Shown in pieces: positions 47,751 to 58,723 of a stretch of 64,000 nucleotides of DNA. How positions within the stretch are numbered: the stretch's first letter is position 1; each line of letters begins with the position of its first letter. Both the position numbers and the translations under genes were made by a program. A model generated the notes under the pieces. It was not told where the DNA came from, ran no database searches, and saw nothing but the letters and a program-made list of their open reading frames with translations. This stretch comes from Eudorina sp. 2006-703-Eu-15 (lineage: Eukaryota; Chlorophyta; Chlorophyceae; Chlamydomonadales; Volvocaceae), in assembly GCA_003117195.1 (NCBI GenBank), contig BDSI01000064.1, positions 124,001-188,000 of the forward strand, written 5' to 3'.

Positions 47751-48302
47751 CTAATTGGATATCACCTTCACCGTTGGGATCTTTGGCACACTGGCACATG
47801 GCAAACCCGACGCAAGACGGGTTGCGCTCTTGAAATGGTAACCGTTTTTAGGTTCCATACAGGTGAACCAGAACAAATTATGCATACAGCTAACGTCTTG
47901 CCGCAGAGTTCCGTGCAGCGATAAGTGTTCCGTTCGCGAGCGCCCATCGTTGCGACGGTCCTTCCACGCACCTGCTCACAGCAATATAAATCCAAGTAAT
48001 ATATTTTAAAAACTCCACCAAGTTACCGTTGTACAGCTGGAAAGCCGAGTCGTTGTCTCTTGCGGCAAGGTACGTGCGAACACGAACACCATCTGGTCTT
48101 GTTAAAGCATCAAGCGCAACTAAGGGTGTATAATGGCTCCTTTGACGCCCATGAGGTTGGGTTCCGGCCTTAACACGAAGGTAGCGCACTCGACCTGAAG
48201 CACCCGTGGGTCCGTCTCTTGCAAATCCCAGGACCACAGCGGAGCATGTAGCTGTGATCCATATGCGAAGTCCTGTCGTAGCGTCACAGAATGTCCATTT
48301 CG
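47751..48302 (-). CDS. F5/8 type C (discoidin)-like protein, 3' exons
   Basis: Two exons join in phase: 48302-47972 and 47790-47751 (TAG). The long exon reads KWTFCDATTGLRIWITATC, then SGRVRYLRVKAG, PLVALDALTRPDGVRV, ARDNDSAFQLYNGNLVEF, and TWIYIAVS; the last exon gives SVPKIPTVKVISN. The sequence R-Y-[LV]-R-V, A-D-D-S-A, DGN-like NGNL and W-I-x-I-x-V-x-x-V-x-x-I-x-x-V is typical of F5/8C/discoidin repeats. That fold binds carbohydrates or phospholipids on secreted proteins. The long exon also contains the end of a preceding similar module. Upstream exons (48303 to about 48565) are uncertain, and base composition is unusually AT-rich for this genome. It could be partly degenerate. The stop is only 112 nt before gene B's ATG. 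Confidence 0.5.
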
Positions 48303-51300
48303 CTAGTACTCAACTTCAGTCAACTGCCAGTCATGCACGCACGTTGCAAGAGACATCGCCATATCCTTTTATCGTCCTGAACATCAAGATAAATGTAAAA
48401 TTAGGCTGCTCAATGATATGGCAGTCGAGCAGGTGTCTTCTGCTGAGAGCCATCCGAATCCAAGTTACGAAACCTGCGTACGATTTACAAATCCGCACTA
48501 TGCCATCGTGAACAATCGCGCCAGAATCGTGCAGCTCCGAAGACCAACTTCGCACCTTTAGCAATTATCATAATTTAAAAATCGTCATACGGCAGTTATC
48601 AGCGCAGTCAGGGCCTAGGGTCGCCATAGTCACGCCCTTTCATTCCCAGAGAAGTTCAACCAGCGCTGGATTGCGTGTGGGATGCACGAGGATGGATGGA
48701 TCGCACAAGTGGGAAATAATCGGCGAGGTCCGTTGAGGGATGCAAGGCCGTCCAGGCCGCGAGAGGCACGGTGAACCCCACGCGCCAGCGGTTGAACACT
48801 GAGGCGTACTAACAATCTCGTCCCCGGCCGCAACGGCCCACGTAACGGTGTCACCAGGGAATGTTTCCTGCTGCTACTACGACTGCCCCCACGTCTGCCG
48901 CAAAAGCACACGGACATCGATTTCCACGAGTAGTACCGCAGAAGTCGGTACTCCGAGGACAACGGGACGGGAACTCGCGGCGGCATCGGAAAGAACAACG
49001 CGCGGGATGCCCGTACGTGACCCAGCGCGAAAGAGGGCGCCCCTGAGCCCGCTCCGCGCGAGTCAGCTCTGTCTCCGCCCCCAACCAGCGGATCACACAT
49101 ATACCGTCCCTGCTCGTGACGCCCCGTCACCGAACGTCAATGCAACCAACGTACGTTACGTCGCCGTCGTGCCCCCGGGCAAGCTACGTACACTTTTCTT
49201 ACCCAGCTGGCGCGCAAGGAGTCTGAGCACCCGGGGCTCCGTCCCAAAACAAGGCCTCCGTTTGCACGCCCGATTGCCCGTGGTCCGACTACGGTAGTCT
49301 GGACCTTGTAAGGGGGTGAGGGTTTTAGGGTTTAGAGTAAGCCTGGAGGCCCCGAATGGGACTCCCATCTCAAGAGGGACTTCCAACGCGCGCGCGCGCC
49401 CCTGCTGCCGAGATCGCCGCCACCGTGCCCGTGTCCCGAAAGCCAGGGCGACACGGGATGCCGCAAATACTTCATTCTTCTCCGCGCATCACCACCCCCA
49501 CCACGACGGTGCTCCCCGTCAGGGTCAAATGAAAAGCATGAAACCGAAATAAGCCGCGCTGAACACACGCAGCTCCCAAACCTACGAATTACTCCGCTGG
49601 TATGTGCGACCCCGCAGTTCCCGCACCGGTTGCCTCATCGAAAATCACAGCTTCGATGGAAGCACACACGCAGAGCGTCCAGAGACATGAATCCAAACCG
49701 CCTTCAGTCGAATCATCGACTCGCCGGCGGGGCGTTACCTAGACAGTCTCAGGCCACAGTTCCTCGTCCCATCAACCTGGCCGGCGTCCGTGTGGTGGTA
49801 TCAGGCCACCACGCTGTACTGCATTTGCACCGCAACACACGGCGTGACTACACGGCGCGACCCCCCCACCCCGCTCCAACCCGCACGTTATACAGCAACA
49901 TTGCAGCACGGCTCGCCGGAAGGGATGTGTCGACTGCAAGTGATATATGCATTATGCAGCGTGGAAAAGTGGGAAGGCAGGATCCGGATCAGCCCGGGCC
50001 CGTGCCCTGGCTTGGCTGGGGACGCGGCGCCGATGGATGCCCTCCCGGCTCGCTGACTTGCTGAAGCTGCACAGATGACACCGCGTCCTCCTGCCCACCG
50101 GTGTCCCTGCTCCCCACCCCACAGCCCACACGCACGCAGTCCCAGCCTGCTGCGTTATATAGAGCTGCGCAAATTCAGATCCACCGCGACATAAACCCTT
50201 AGACAGGGCCCGGAAGCCTATCCACATTGTAACGGTACTACTATTACTACTAGATCCACCCAGTGGTGACGCAACAGCACACGGTCACATAGCTCCAAAC
50301 TCCTGCCCGGCGGTCGGACCCTCCCAAGTCATCTTGTACCTTGTACGGCAGGGCAGGGCACGCCCACGGGGCCTCCTGGGTACATACCCCGCTGCACGAC
50401 GGACAACCGACAGCGCCTCCCCTCGAGCCAGCCATAGCAGTTGACAACCCGCTGGACGCATTCAAAATAAATGACCCCTCCCACCCCCATACAAAATCGT
50501 GCTCTGTCCTCAGATCCCCGCTTTCAGCGCCTCCCTGCGCGTGCACACCCACGTGCGCACCCACATGTGCACGGGTGGCTTGACTTGCTACGCACATGCA
50601 CCATACGCGCGGCGCGGCGTCATGTACCCCTGTGCATTCACATACACATACACGCACACAACAAGCACACACACAAGGCCTGACGTGTGCGAGACGCCTC
50701 GCTCTGGCTCAGCTGGGCGGGCAGGCCTGCCGGATGGTGCAACCTTAATACGGTTAGGTTGGGACGCGGGACCAGGCTAGTTTTACCGCACCGGGCAGGG
50801 GCGCGCCTCCGAATTGCTGAGGACCGCGCCCTGGGTGCTGCAAGGACCTGAGGAGGTTGAACAGCGGACTGCAAGGCGCAGGCCGCCCGGGATGGGCCTT
50901 CGCCCAATCCCTTGAGGGGACACAGCTGTCACCGTTCCTAGGGGATCGGACGCGCGTCCCTGGTTGAGAGCGGGGGGACAGAGGCCCCTTACGCCCCTCT
51001 CCCCCGTATCCGGGGAAGAGTGCTTCGGCGGTCTCCCGTATGGGGCGGGTTAGCGCCCCCGGCCAGTGTCGGCCCGGCAGATATGTAACGATTCGCGCGC
51101 ACACACACACACAAGCAACAAACGCATGGCCATTGGGTGCAGTAGGTCTTCTTGCTACGTATGCGCACTTGGTGCCTCCGCAATTGAAGCCCCAGCCTCA
51201 TTCCGCTCTGCCGTCACACGCCCACCCCTCTGAAGCCGGAAGATCCCTGAGATCCCTGCAGCCGGGTCAGGCCACGAAATCGATCTCACGCCCACACCAC

Positions 51301-52112
51301 TACCTCGCGGCCTCGAGCTGGCCCGGGGCCACATGACCTCATCGAGCTCCCCAGCTGGAGCACTGGACGGACGGAAGCGGCCTCCCAGCGTTGAGGGTCC
51401 CTCTCTTCCAGCGGCATGAGGTCCAGTGGCTATCAGTGGACAACGCGCGCGTGCCAGTCCAATGATATACCGTGTATCCCTCCTGCCGTAGCTCTCTGGA
51501 GCCACCAAGTCCCGACGTCCCTCAGTTGCGCACGGTCACTGTACCCACCCACCTACCCTCCTGGCGCGCTCGATGCCCGATGACGATGATGATGATGGTA
51601 TGTCCACTTGATCACTTGGATGCATGTTATTCTTTCAATGCTCCAAGTACGTCAAGTACGTCAGCCCAACCGACTCGCTACCTATCTTGCCTGCCGCCGC
51701 CGCCGGCCAGCTATGTCGCGGACGAGTCCAGGACCCCCCGGTCCACCGATCCGTACACAGAACCCTGGGACCCCCCACGAAAAGCTAGGGCCCCCGCATG
51801 TACTTTCGTTCGTACAATCAGTTCCACGGGGCCCTCTTTCCCCTCCCTGGAGGACAGCCACCGCGACCCCCGGCCACCGCGGCCCCCGGGACCCGCCCCT
51901 GCAGAATTCGGCGCGTCTTCCCACGCTGTGCCACCCACGCGACCCTCCCGCCCCGTGCAGCGTGCACGCACTCGTCCGGGGCGTGTTCCCCATTGAGGGG
52001 TTGAAGGGGCGTGGAGGGTGGGGAGCGGTGGGTTACAGGACATTGGTAGATTTGGTAGGTAAATTCATACTGCGAGGAGGGCGTGGGGGCGCCTTAGACC
52101 GCCGGCCGGCTG
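48303..52112. other. Intergenic region with unresolved 5' sequence
   Basis: 48303-48650 probably holds 5' exons of the F5/8C-like gene (a minus-strand frame with PNFTFILMFRTIKGYGDVSC is a candidate). From 48650 to 52032 no coding region is supported. The frames seen are short, Arg/Pro/Ser-rich and without domains. A TGTAA signal for the next gene is at 52033. Confidence 0.4.
52033..52037 (-). terminator. TGTAA polyadenylation signal of the 968-aa gene
   Basis: TTACA on the plus strand, 76 nt beyond the minus-strand stop at 52113. Confidence 0.4.
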
Positions 52113-55100
52113 CTACCAGGGCTTCACGCCCAGGGCGGGGTTGGGCGCCGGCGGCTGCATACCCGCAAAGTCGGTGATCGCGTTCTCGTTGGAACCCGTC
52201 CGGGAGTCCAGGGCGCGGCTGGACTGGGCCGCGGCGGGCGCGGGAGCGGGCGGTGCGACGGCGGGCCCGGGCCCGGGAGCCGGGGCCGCCCGGATGCCCT
52301 CCAGCCGCGACACGGCGTCCTGCACCCGCCCCAGCCGCTCCAGCTCCGCTGCCGCGCTGCCGGCCGGCTCGGCCTGCGTGTATGTTTGTGCAAAATGAAA
52401 CTGAGCCGCGAGAAGCGAAGCCCAGCGGAACGGGCGATACAGACGACGAAAGTAGATGACACCCGGACCCCGTGTGTAAAAGAAAACTGAGCCGCGAGAA
52501 GCGAAGTCCAGTGTAACAGGCGATATGCACCCGGAAACCGTGTGCGTGTGTGTCTCAGTCGGTGGGGTCAGCCGACGAGTCGGCGCACGCCGGCACGGCG
52601 ACAGTCACAACTCAGATGCACGAAGGAATGCATGCGCGGGGGAGAAATTGAATGATGGAATGGATGAACGGCTGGGGCCTCACGGCGGACCCCGGTGCTA
52701 CAGGGGTCCGCCTCGGTGCCGTCCCGGGAGATCTCATGTACACGGCACGCGCCGCAGGACGCGGTGTGCAGTGCGTCACAGGGCACAGCGAAGCGCGCGA
52801 GCCCCGAACGCTGGGGTCCGACGGACCGCGCCGCAGGGCCTTGGCCCCCGCATGAGGTCCGTACCGGACGCCCGTCTCAGGGTCCCTACAGGGCCCCCGA
52901 ACTCCCGCCCCTGTGAAGACGCCCCATCCGTCACCCCCCTTGACGGCGCACTCACCAACAGCTGGCCGACGTCCAAGGTGCGTCGGCTGCTCGCCAGCAG
53001 CGCCGTCAGCATCTCCTCGTTCTGGCGCGCCGCCGCCATGCGCTGCTGCGCCAGCCGCGCGGCGGGGCGCAGGTCCTTTGCCGCCTCGCCGCCTTCCGAG
53101 GCCGCGCCCACGCTGGCCGGCCCCTCCGCGAAGGCGCGTTTGGGCAGGGCCTCCACGGGGGCGGACCGGGGCTCCTCCTCGCGGGGCTGCGGCGGGGCGG
53201 ATGCGGCGGCTTGCAGGCGCTGCTGGGAGGGCCCGGCCTGGAGCGATGGCGGCGGCGGGGGTGATGCGGCGGCCTGCAGGCGTTGCTGGGAGGGCCCGCC
53301 CAGGAGCGATTGCGGCGGCGGGGGTGATGCGGCGGCCTGCAAGCGCTGCTGGGAGGGCCCAGCCTGCAGCGAAGGCGGCGGCGGCGGTGATGCGGCGGCT
53401 TGCAGGCGTTGCTGGGAGGGCCCGGCCTGGAGCGATGGCGGCGGCGGGGGTGATGCGGCGGCCTGCAAGCGCTGCTGGGAGGGCCCGGCCTGGGGCGATG
53501 GCGGCGGCGGGGGTGATGCGGCAGCCTGCAGGCGTTGCTGAGAGGGCCCAGCTTGGAGACGGTGCAGCTGCGAGGGCTGGCACGAGAGCTGCGGGGGCTG
53601 GGACGAGAGCTGCGGGGGCTGGGACGAGAGCTGCGAGGGCTGGGACGAGAGCTGCGGAGGCTGGGACGGCTGCGCCAGCAGCTGCAAGGAATGGCGCTGC
53701 GAAGAGGCCTGCGTCTTCAGCGACGGCGCCTCCACTTCCAGCTGCACCGGCACGACCCGCGGCTCGATGCAGCCCGGCGTCGAACGCGGCTCGCCCAAGG
53801 CCGGACCAAACGACGGCGGCTTCGCCAGTACGGCACCTGGCGCGATGCTGTCGTACAGGGGCAGCGAGTACCGCCCGCCGCTCTCGCCGATGCGCTGCGT
53901 GGAGGGGCTGAACGTCAGGTACTCGGCGCCGGCGCCCTCCCTTGCCTCAGCGGGCGCGCAGGACGGGCTGGAGATGACGGCCGCCGAGTCGTCCCCGTAG
54001 TCCCCCGCCCCGAACGCCTCCACGGTCATGCAGCTTATGGCGCTGGAGGGCCGCTCCATCCCCCGGGAGCTCGCCGCCCCGCCCGACGTCATCCTCGCCA
54101 GCTGCCGTACCCCCAGCGGCAGCACCGGCGCCGCCGCGGAGCTGTAGCCCGCCGGCCGGTGCACGCCCCCGGCGTTGCTGTGCCGCATCGCCGGCGACGT
54201 GCCCCCGGCGCGCGGCCCCGCGGGCGACCCGTCGCCGCTGACGCCGGCGAAACGCGCGTGCGCGTGGCCCTGCACAGGCGACTCGAAGCGCGCCGCGGCG
54301 GCGTCGGCGGCCTCCTCCTCCTCCGTTTCCTGCTGCGGCAAGAACCGCACCCTGTTCCCACGTGGGTGGTTGCTGGACCGACCCTGCGCCGCCGCCGCCG
54401 CTCCGGCGGCGCCACCGTGCGCCTCGCCGTACATGGCGGCCTTGTCCGACCAGGACAGTCGCGGCTGCTTCGGCGGCGGGGCCGCAGCCGCCGCCATGGG
54501 CGGCGGCGACGCGGACGGCACCAGCGCCTGCGGCGCCTGCGTGTCGTCCCACGCGGGAGACAGGGGATGGATCCGCATCATCGCTCCAGGGGAGGCCTGC
54601 GGCTGCGTCACCGACGGCAACGACCCGGGGATGTGGGCCATGACGATGGATTGGACCGGGGAAAGGTCCGGGGAGGTGGTCCCTTGGACGCCCTTCGGCC
54701 GCTTGTCAACCATAAGGCCCCCCTGATCCAGCTTTGCTTGTACGTTGCGGACAACCAGGCCGCCGCCGACGCCGACGGCGCCGCCCGGGCCCCCAGCCGC
54801 CCGCGCAGGGCTCGCCGGCAGCGGCGGCAGCGGCCCCAGCCTTCCGCCGTTGCTGGACCGCCTTCCGCCGTACATCGACGCATTGTACGTGAAGCTGTCA
54901 CATTGCATCTGATCACTGTAAAACTGGTCATCCTGACCCCCTGACACCGCCGCCGCCGAGGCGCCGAGGGCGCTGCCGCTTCGTCCTGCCCTTTGCCTGA
55001 ACCGCTCCTGGAGGCCCTGCAGTCGCAGGGCCGTGTCGGCGAGGCCAGCAGCGTCGGCGCTGCTAAGAGCAGCCGGCGCCGCCGTCGACGCGTCGCCGCC

Positions 55101-55955
55101 GCCACCACCGGTGGCGACCCGCGGACCATCTGCGGGCGCGTAGGCGGCTTCCGGCCGTGCCAGTACCCCAGACTCCGTGGACTTAATGGCTGCTTTGCCG
55201 TTGGCTCCGAAACCGCTCGCTGGTCCTGGGGGCTGCACCTGGGATCCGTAGCGGGGCTGGGTGCCGATGGAAGACCGGGCGCCCCGGCCGCCGGCGTTGC
55301 CGGTCACCGCCGGCTCGTCGTCGGGGCCGAAGGCAGTGGCGGAGATGTTGAAGGCGGGACCGTTACCCTGTCAGGTGTGGCGTGGCAGGTGGGGTTGGCG
55401 AGGCAGCAGGCGGATCCGGCGTGGCGCGGTCAGTGTGGGGTCTGCGTGGTGCATAGGTGCGCCTCGGTTGGGGTGGTGCAGAGTCGGGCTTCACACATGT
55501 GTGCTGCGTCTATGCCACGAGATTGAAGCGTGTCGGTTGCCGGGGGAACGAGTGCGACCCCGGTCTGGGTCGGCAGCGGGCGGGGGCGCAAGGACCCAAT
55601 TCGTGCGCGAATGAAGCAGTTTCCTTGTCCTCCCGAATCACTTCCCGGAATTCAGTGCAAGGCAGGCAGCCTAAGAAGTGCAGCGGTGCAGCATCCCAAA
55701 CGCGCGCGAGGGGGGCCTCACGGCCTCTTCACGCACCGTCTCGCTGCCGCCCTCTGTGCTGCTGGTCTCCGAGGTTCCAGCCTGACTGCGCCATTTCGAC
55801 GGAACAGGCTCCTTCGAAGACTTAACAATGCTGCGGGCTCTTGAGCCTCCTGCTGCAACGGACGCGGAGCTTGCGCGACGGGTGGAGCTTGGAATTGGAG
55901 CTCGCTGGCGCGCCCACGGCAGACAGCCACAGAAGGCATCGCCATCACTTCTCAT
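52113..55955 (-). CDS. Uncharacterised 968-aa disordered protein with Gln/Pro repeats
   Basis: Three exons in transcript order: 55955-55722, 55367-52956, 52373-52113 (TAG); total 2907 nt, all phase 0. No domain is recognised. The N-terminus MRSDGDAFCGCLPWARQR has a close Cys pair followed by basic residues, which could be palmitoylated. The middle is low complexity with Ser, Gly, Ala and Pro. Short ordered-looking segments are a helix near residue 130 (LADTALRLQGLQERFRQRA) and a longer one near the C-terminus (AARLAQQRMAAARQNEEML ... LERLGRVQDAVSRLEGI). A block of about six 21-residue repeats (LQAGPSQQRLQAAASPPPPP) is preceded by QLSSQPP heptads. It lies upstream of the F5/8C/membrane cluster on the same strand. 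It may be a scaffold or signalling protein, but no function is assigned. Confidence 0.78.
52398..52525 (-). repeat. Tandem pair of the dispersed TCTCGCGGCTCAG element
   Basis: Two direct copies 87 bp apart in an intron of the 968-aa gene. On the minus strand each reads GCTTCTCGCGGCTCAGTTTT, preceded by a C-rich segment and followed by a short T/C tract. The two copies share flanking sequence (GCGATA and CCAG on the plus strand), so the repeat unit is longer than the core. Confidence 0.75.
53199..53570 (-). repeat. 63-bp coding minisatellite, about six units
   Basis: Units spaced 63 bp (for example GAGCGAT at 53241 and 53304) encode 21-residue repeats of the LQAGPSQQRLQAAAS type. Copies differ by synonymous and a few replacement changes. 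Confidence 0.9.
53571..53670 (-). repeat. 21-bp coding repeat (QLSSQPP)
   Basis: About four copies of GCTGCGGGGGCTGGGACGAG-type units adjacent to the 63-bp array in the same exon. Confidence 0.85.
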
Positions 55956-58723
55956 GTGAGCTTACTGTAGAAGGAAGTTGACTGCGCTCAGAGTGGAAGT
56001 CGCTCGGCAAATCAGTCAGGGAATCCTGGAAAGCCAAGAATTCTAGCCAATGGTAAAACCTGACGTCATAATTTCTGAACGACCACTTGTGGAGACGTCT
56101 GCGCACAATGGCACAGGTATAAGAGAGTCAAACTAATCTGCCGCAATACCATATGCTCCCTTTGCACTACATCGGACGATAAAAAATGTTAATTGTGGTC
56201 GGGAGCTGCGAGAGGTCATGCGTCATGAACGCCAGGCAGGAACTCCCCCAGGCAGCTCAACAGCCCGTTTCTCCAACGTGATCACCAGAGTGGGGTTACC
56301 GAAGGCATAACTTACTTGCCTTGTATGTGCAGATAGAGCTACAATGCAGCCTCTGCATATCAATAAGGGTTTTCGTTTCCTTTAAGGCATGGTAAGCAAA
56401 CATAATACAATCTCATCCGACGTCGCACTGTCGCATCTGGCATCGATCTTTGAGAGTCCGCATTCGCCGCAATAAAGCAGGTGTGGTCGTATATGTATCA
56501 TATGACGTACAAAATAGTCCTGCAAAATAATTGGAATGCTGCTGAAACTCCCCTAACCAACATGTCGTTCTGCTACTTTACAATTGCTTGTATCTAATCC
56601 AATACCCAAGCACTGAGAGCTGACCACCAGCTCATCCAGGCCACAAGTATTTACGGATCACACGCTGTTATCGTGTATAATATTGGTACAGCAATAGGTT
56701 TCAATATGATCCATAGGCATGAGCCTCAGAACTCGCGGCGACTCCGTAAGGTACGTATCATGCAGACCCTTGGTTCGAATGCGTCCTTTTCAACGTACCT
56801 TCCTGCCCTTCGATGCTCTGTACGTATTGAGGAATTTTTCGAACATTCAAGTATTCTTTCCGAAATCATGAGACGCTTTCTATGATTCCCGTTCGGAGTC
56901 GATCTCATTCCCAACCGCCGAGGCCCCCGATGACCACAACGAATCGATCTCACAGCACATACACGTTGTTGATGTGTTCAATCGTCACGAAATTATGTGG
57001 CGCCGAAGCGCAGGCGCGGTCGTCTATGAGTGGCGTGGATACCAACCGCTGCCGGTAAACCCGTGTAACCCATCCTTCCGGTCCGGCACTGTAACAGAAC
57101 AATATCAAGTGGCAGAAGAACAAAGAGCCATAATGCAAATGATTAAACACCGAGGCAGCAACGGTCGCATGCGGCGCTATGCCACACGCAGACTTGCTAC
57201 CTCTGGCCAGCTAGAACGTACGACTTGTGGTGCCATACATCACGGTAGAACACAGTCGACGACAAGAGTGAACAGATGGACCCAGCTCACCTGACCCTGA
57301 TCGCCCCCTCGCAGTCAGGTGACACGAGCAACACGCAGCACGCAGTTCTATGCTATCGAGGTGTTTGGTACTACCAAACCGGGCGCAGCAAAACCCCACG
57401 ACCCCCTCACAGTGACCACGGCCAGCACAGGTCGACACCCCACCCCTTCCGCAGCAGCAACCACCAATGTTGTGATTCGCAACGGAGCCGCGAGAACTGC
57501 ACGGTGTGACGGAGCCAGGGCCCGAGGCCCAAACAAGGCAGAGCAGCGCCGCCGCCGCCGCCGCCGGAGATGGCTGCCCCAGCCCATCACCGCCCTGCCC
57601 CAGCACAGCACCACAGCCGCACCCATTGTATGCAACACACGACGCCATACCGGCCCGCAACCGTGCCAAATCGGCTGCCACCGATGGCCCGTGTGTCCCC
57701 CGTGACCTGAACTTATTCCCAAGTACCGTAGTAAGGCACTACCGTATAAGTAAGGCACCAAGTAGAGCATTCTACTCGGCTGTAATCCGCCCGTGCGTTA
57801 CGGCCGTGTCGACAAAGAGCATCCGACACTCGTGTCATGGATTATCGCCACCACCACCACCACCACCACCACCACCGCCACCACCACCACGAACGCTATC
57901 ACCGAATCGCCTTGTCAGACATGGGAGGAGTCTTGGGTTACGTGTACGGCACAACAGTCATATGTACGGCAGAAGGTCAAAGGTCATGCGTGCAGCCCTA
58001 GCGGCGGCGTGCGATCCCGGCAAGGCCACCCTTGCCAACCCCCGACAAGCGACAACATTGCGCGTGCCTCGAGTCCCCCCGGCTCCGAAACCTCCTGGAC
58101 CGCACTGCGGGATCCGGATAGGTCATTGCGCCTGTACGGAAGCGGTTATTCCGTACATCGAGTCCTGCGCTGACTCGCCCACTCAAAAAATGCGCTTCAG
58201 GCACAACACGACGGTTCGTACTTCTAGGGTTCACGGTTGCCGGCGCTGGCGCTCCGAAACCAGGACAGTGCGGCGAGGGGCCCCCACGACATGGACCCAT
58301 AACCCCAACCCTGTTCCGGCCCGATCCCTGCGGAGCTCCGCCGCGGTGCAGGACTACAGGTCCGGGTCTCTGGATCAAATCCGCTTCAGATTTGCTTCCA
58401 ACCTGCTGTGGATCTGCTGTGGAACTCATTCAAAAATTCAGGGGCTGGGCAGCCTGCCGATGGCGCAGCGTTGGTGTGTTCGGTGAGGAGACCATTAGCA
58501 CCGTTGGGGCGTGCCCGTGTGCCCATGTGTGTGTGTGTGTCTGTTATTTAGGAAGCTGAGCCAAGAGGAACGGAAAGTCCAGCTCGACCGTCAATGATGC
58601 AGAGGATGACACCCGGAACCCAAATCACCGATAAGCGTTGCCGGCGTGTGCATCATGTGTATGGGTGAGTGTGGTGGTGGTGGGATGCTCCCTTCTTGGC
58701 CTGACGGGGGAAGATGTGCGTCA
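55956..58723. other. Intergenic region
   Basis: Promoter side of the 968-aa gene and 3' flank of membrane gene E. 55970-57250 is AT-rich and non-coding. 57300-58720 is GC-rich without a supported gene; it has a CAC microsatellite at about 57849-57891 and weak copies of the dispersed element near 57482 and 58552. Confidence 0.45.
57849..57891. repeat. (CAC)n microsatellite
   Basis: About fourteen CAC triplets with one CGC interruption, intergenic. Confidence 0.9.

Noticed and set aside
52913..54944. Long plus-strand Arg/Ala-rich frames
   Set aside because: Shadows of the large exon of the 968-aa minus-strand gene.
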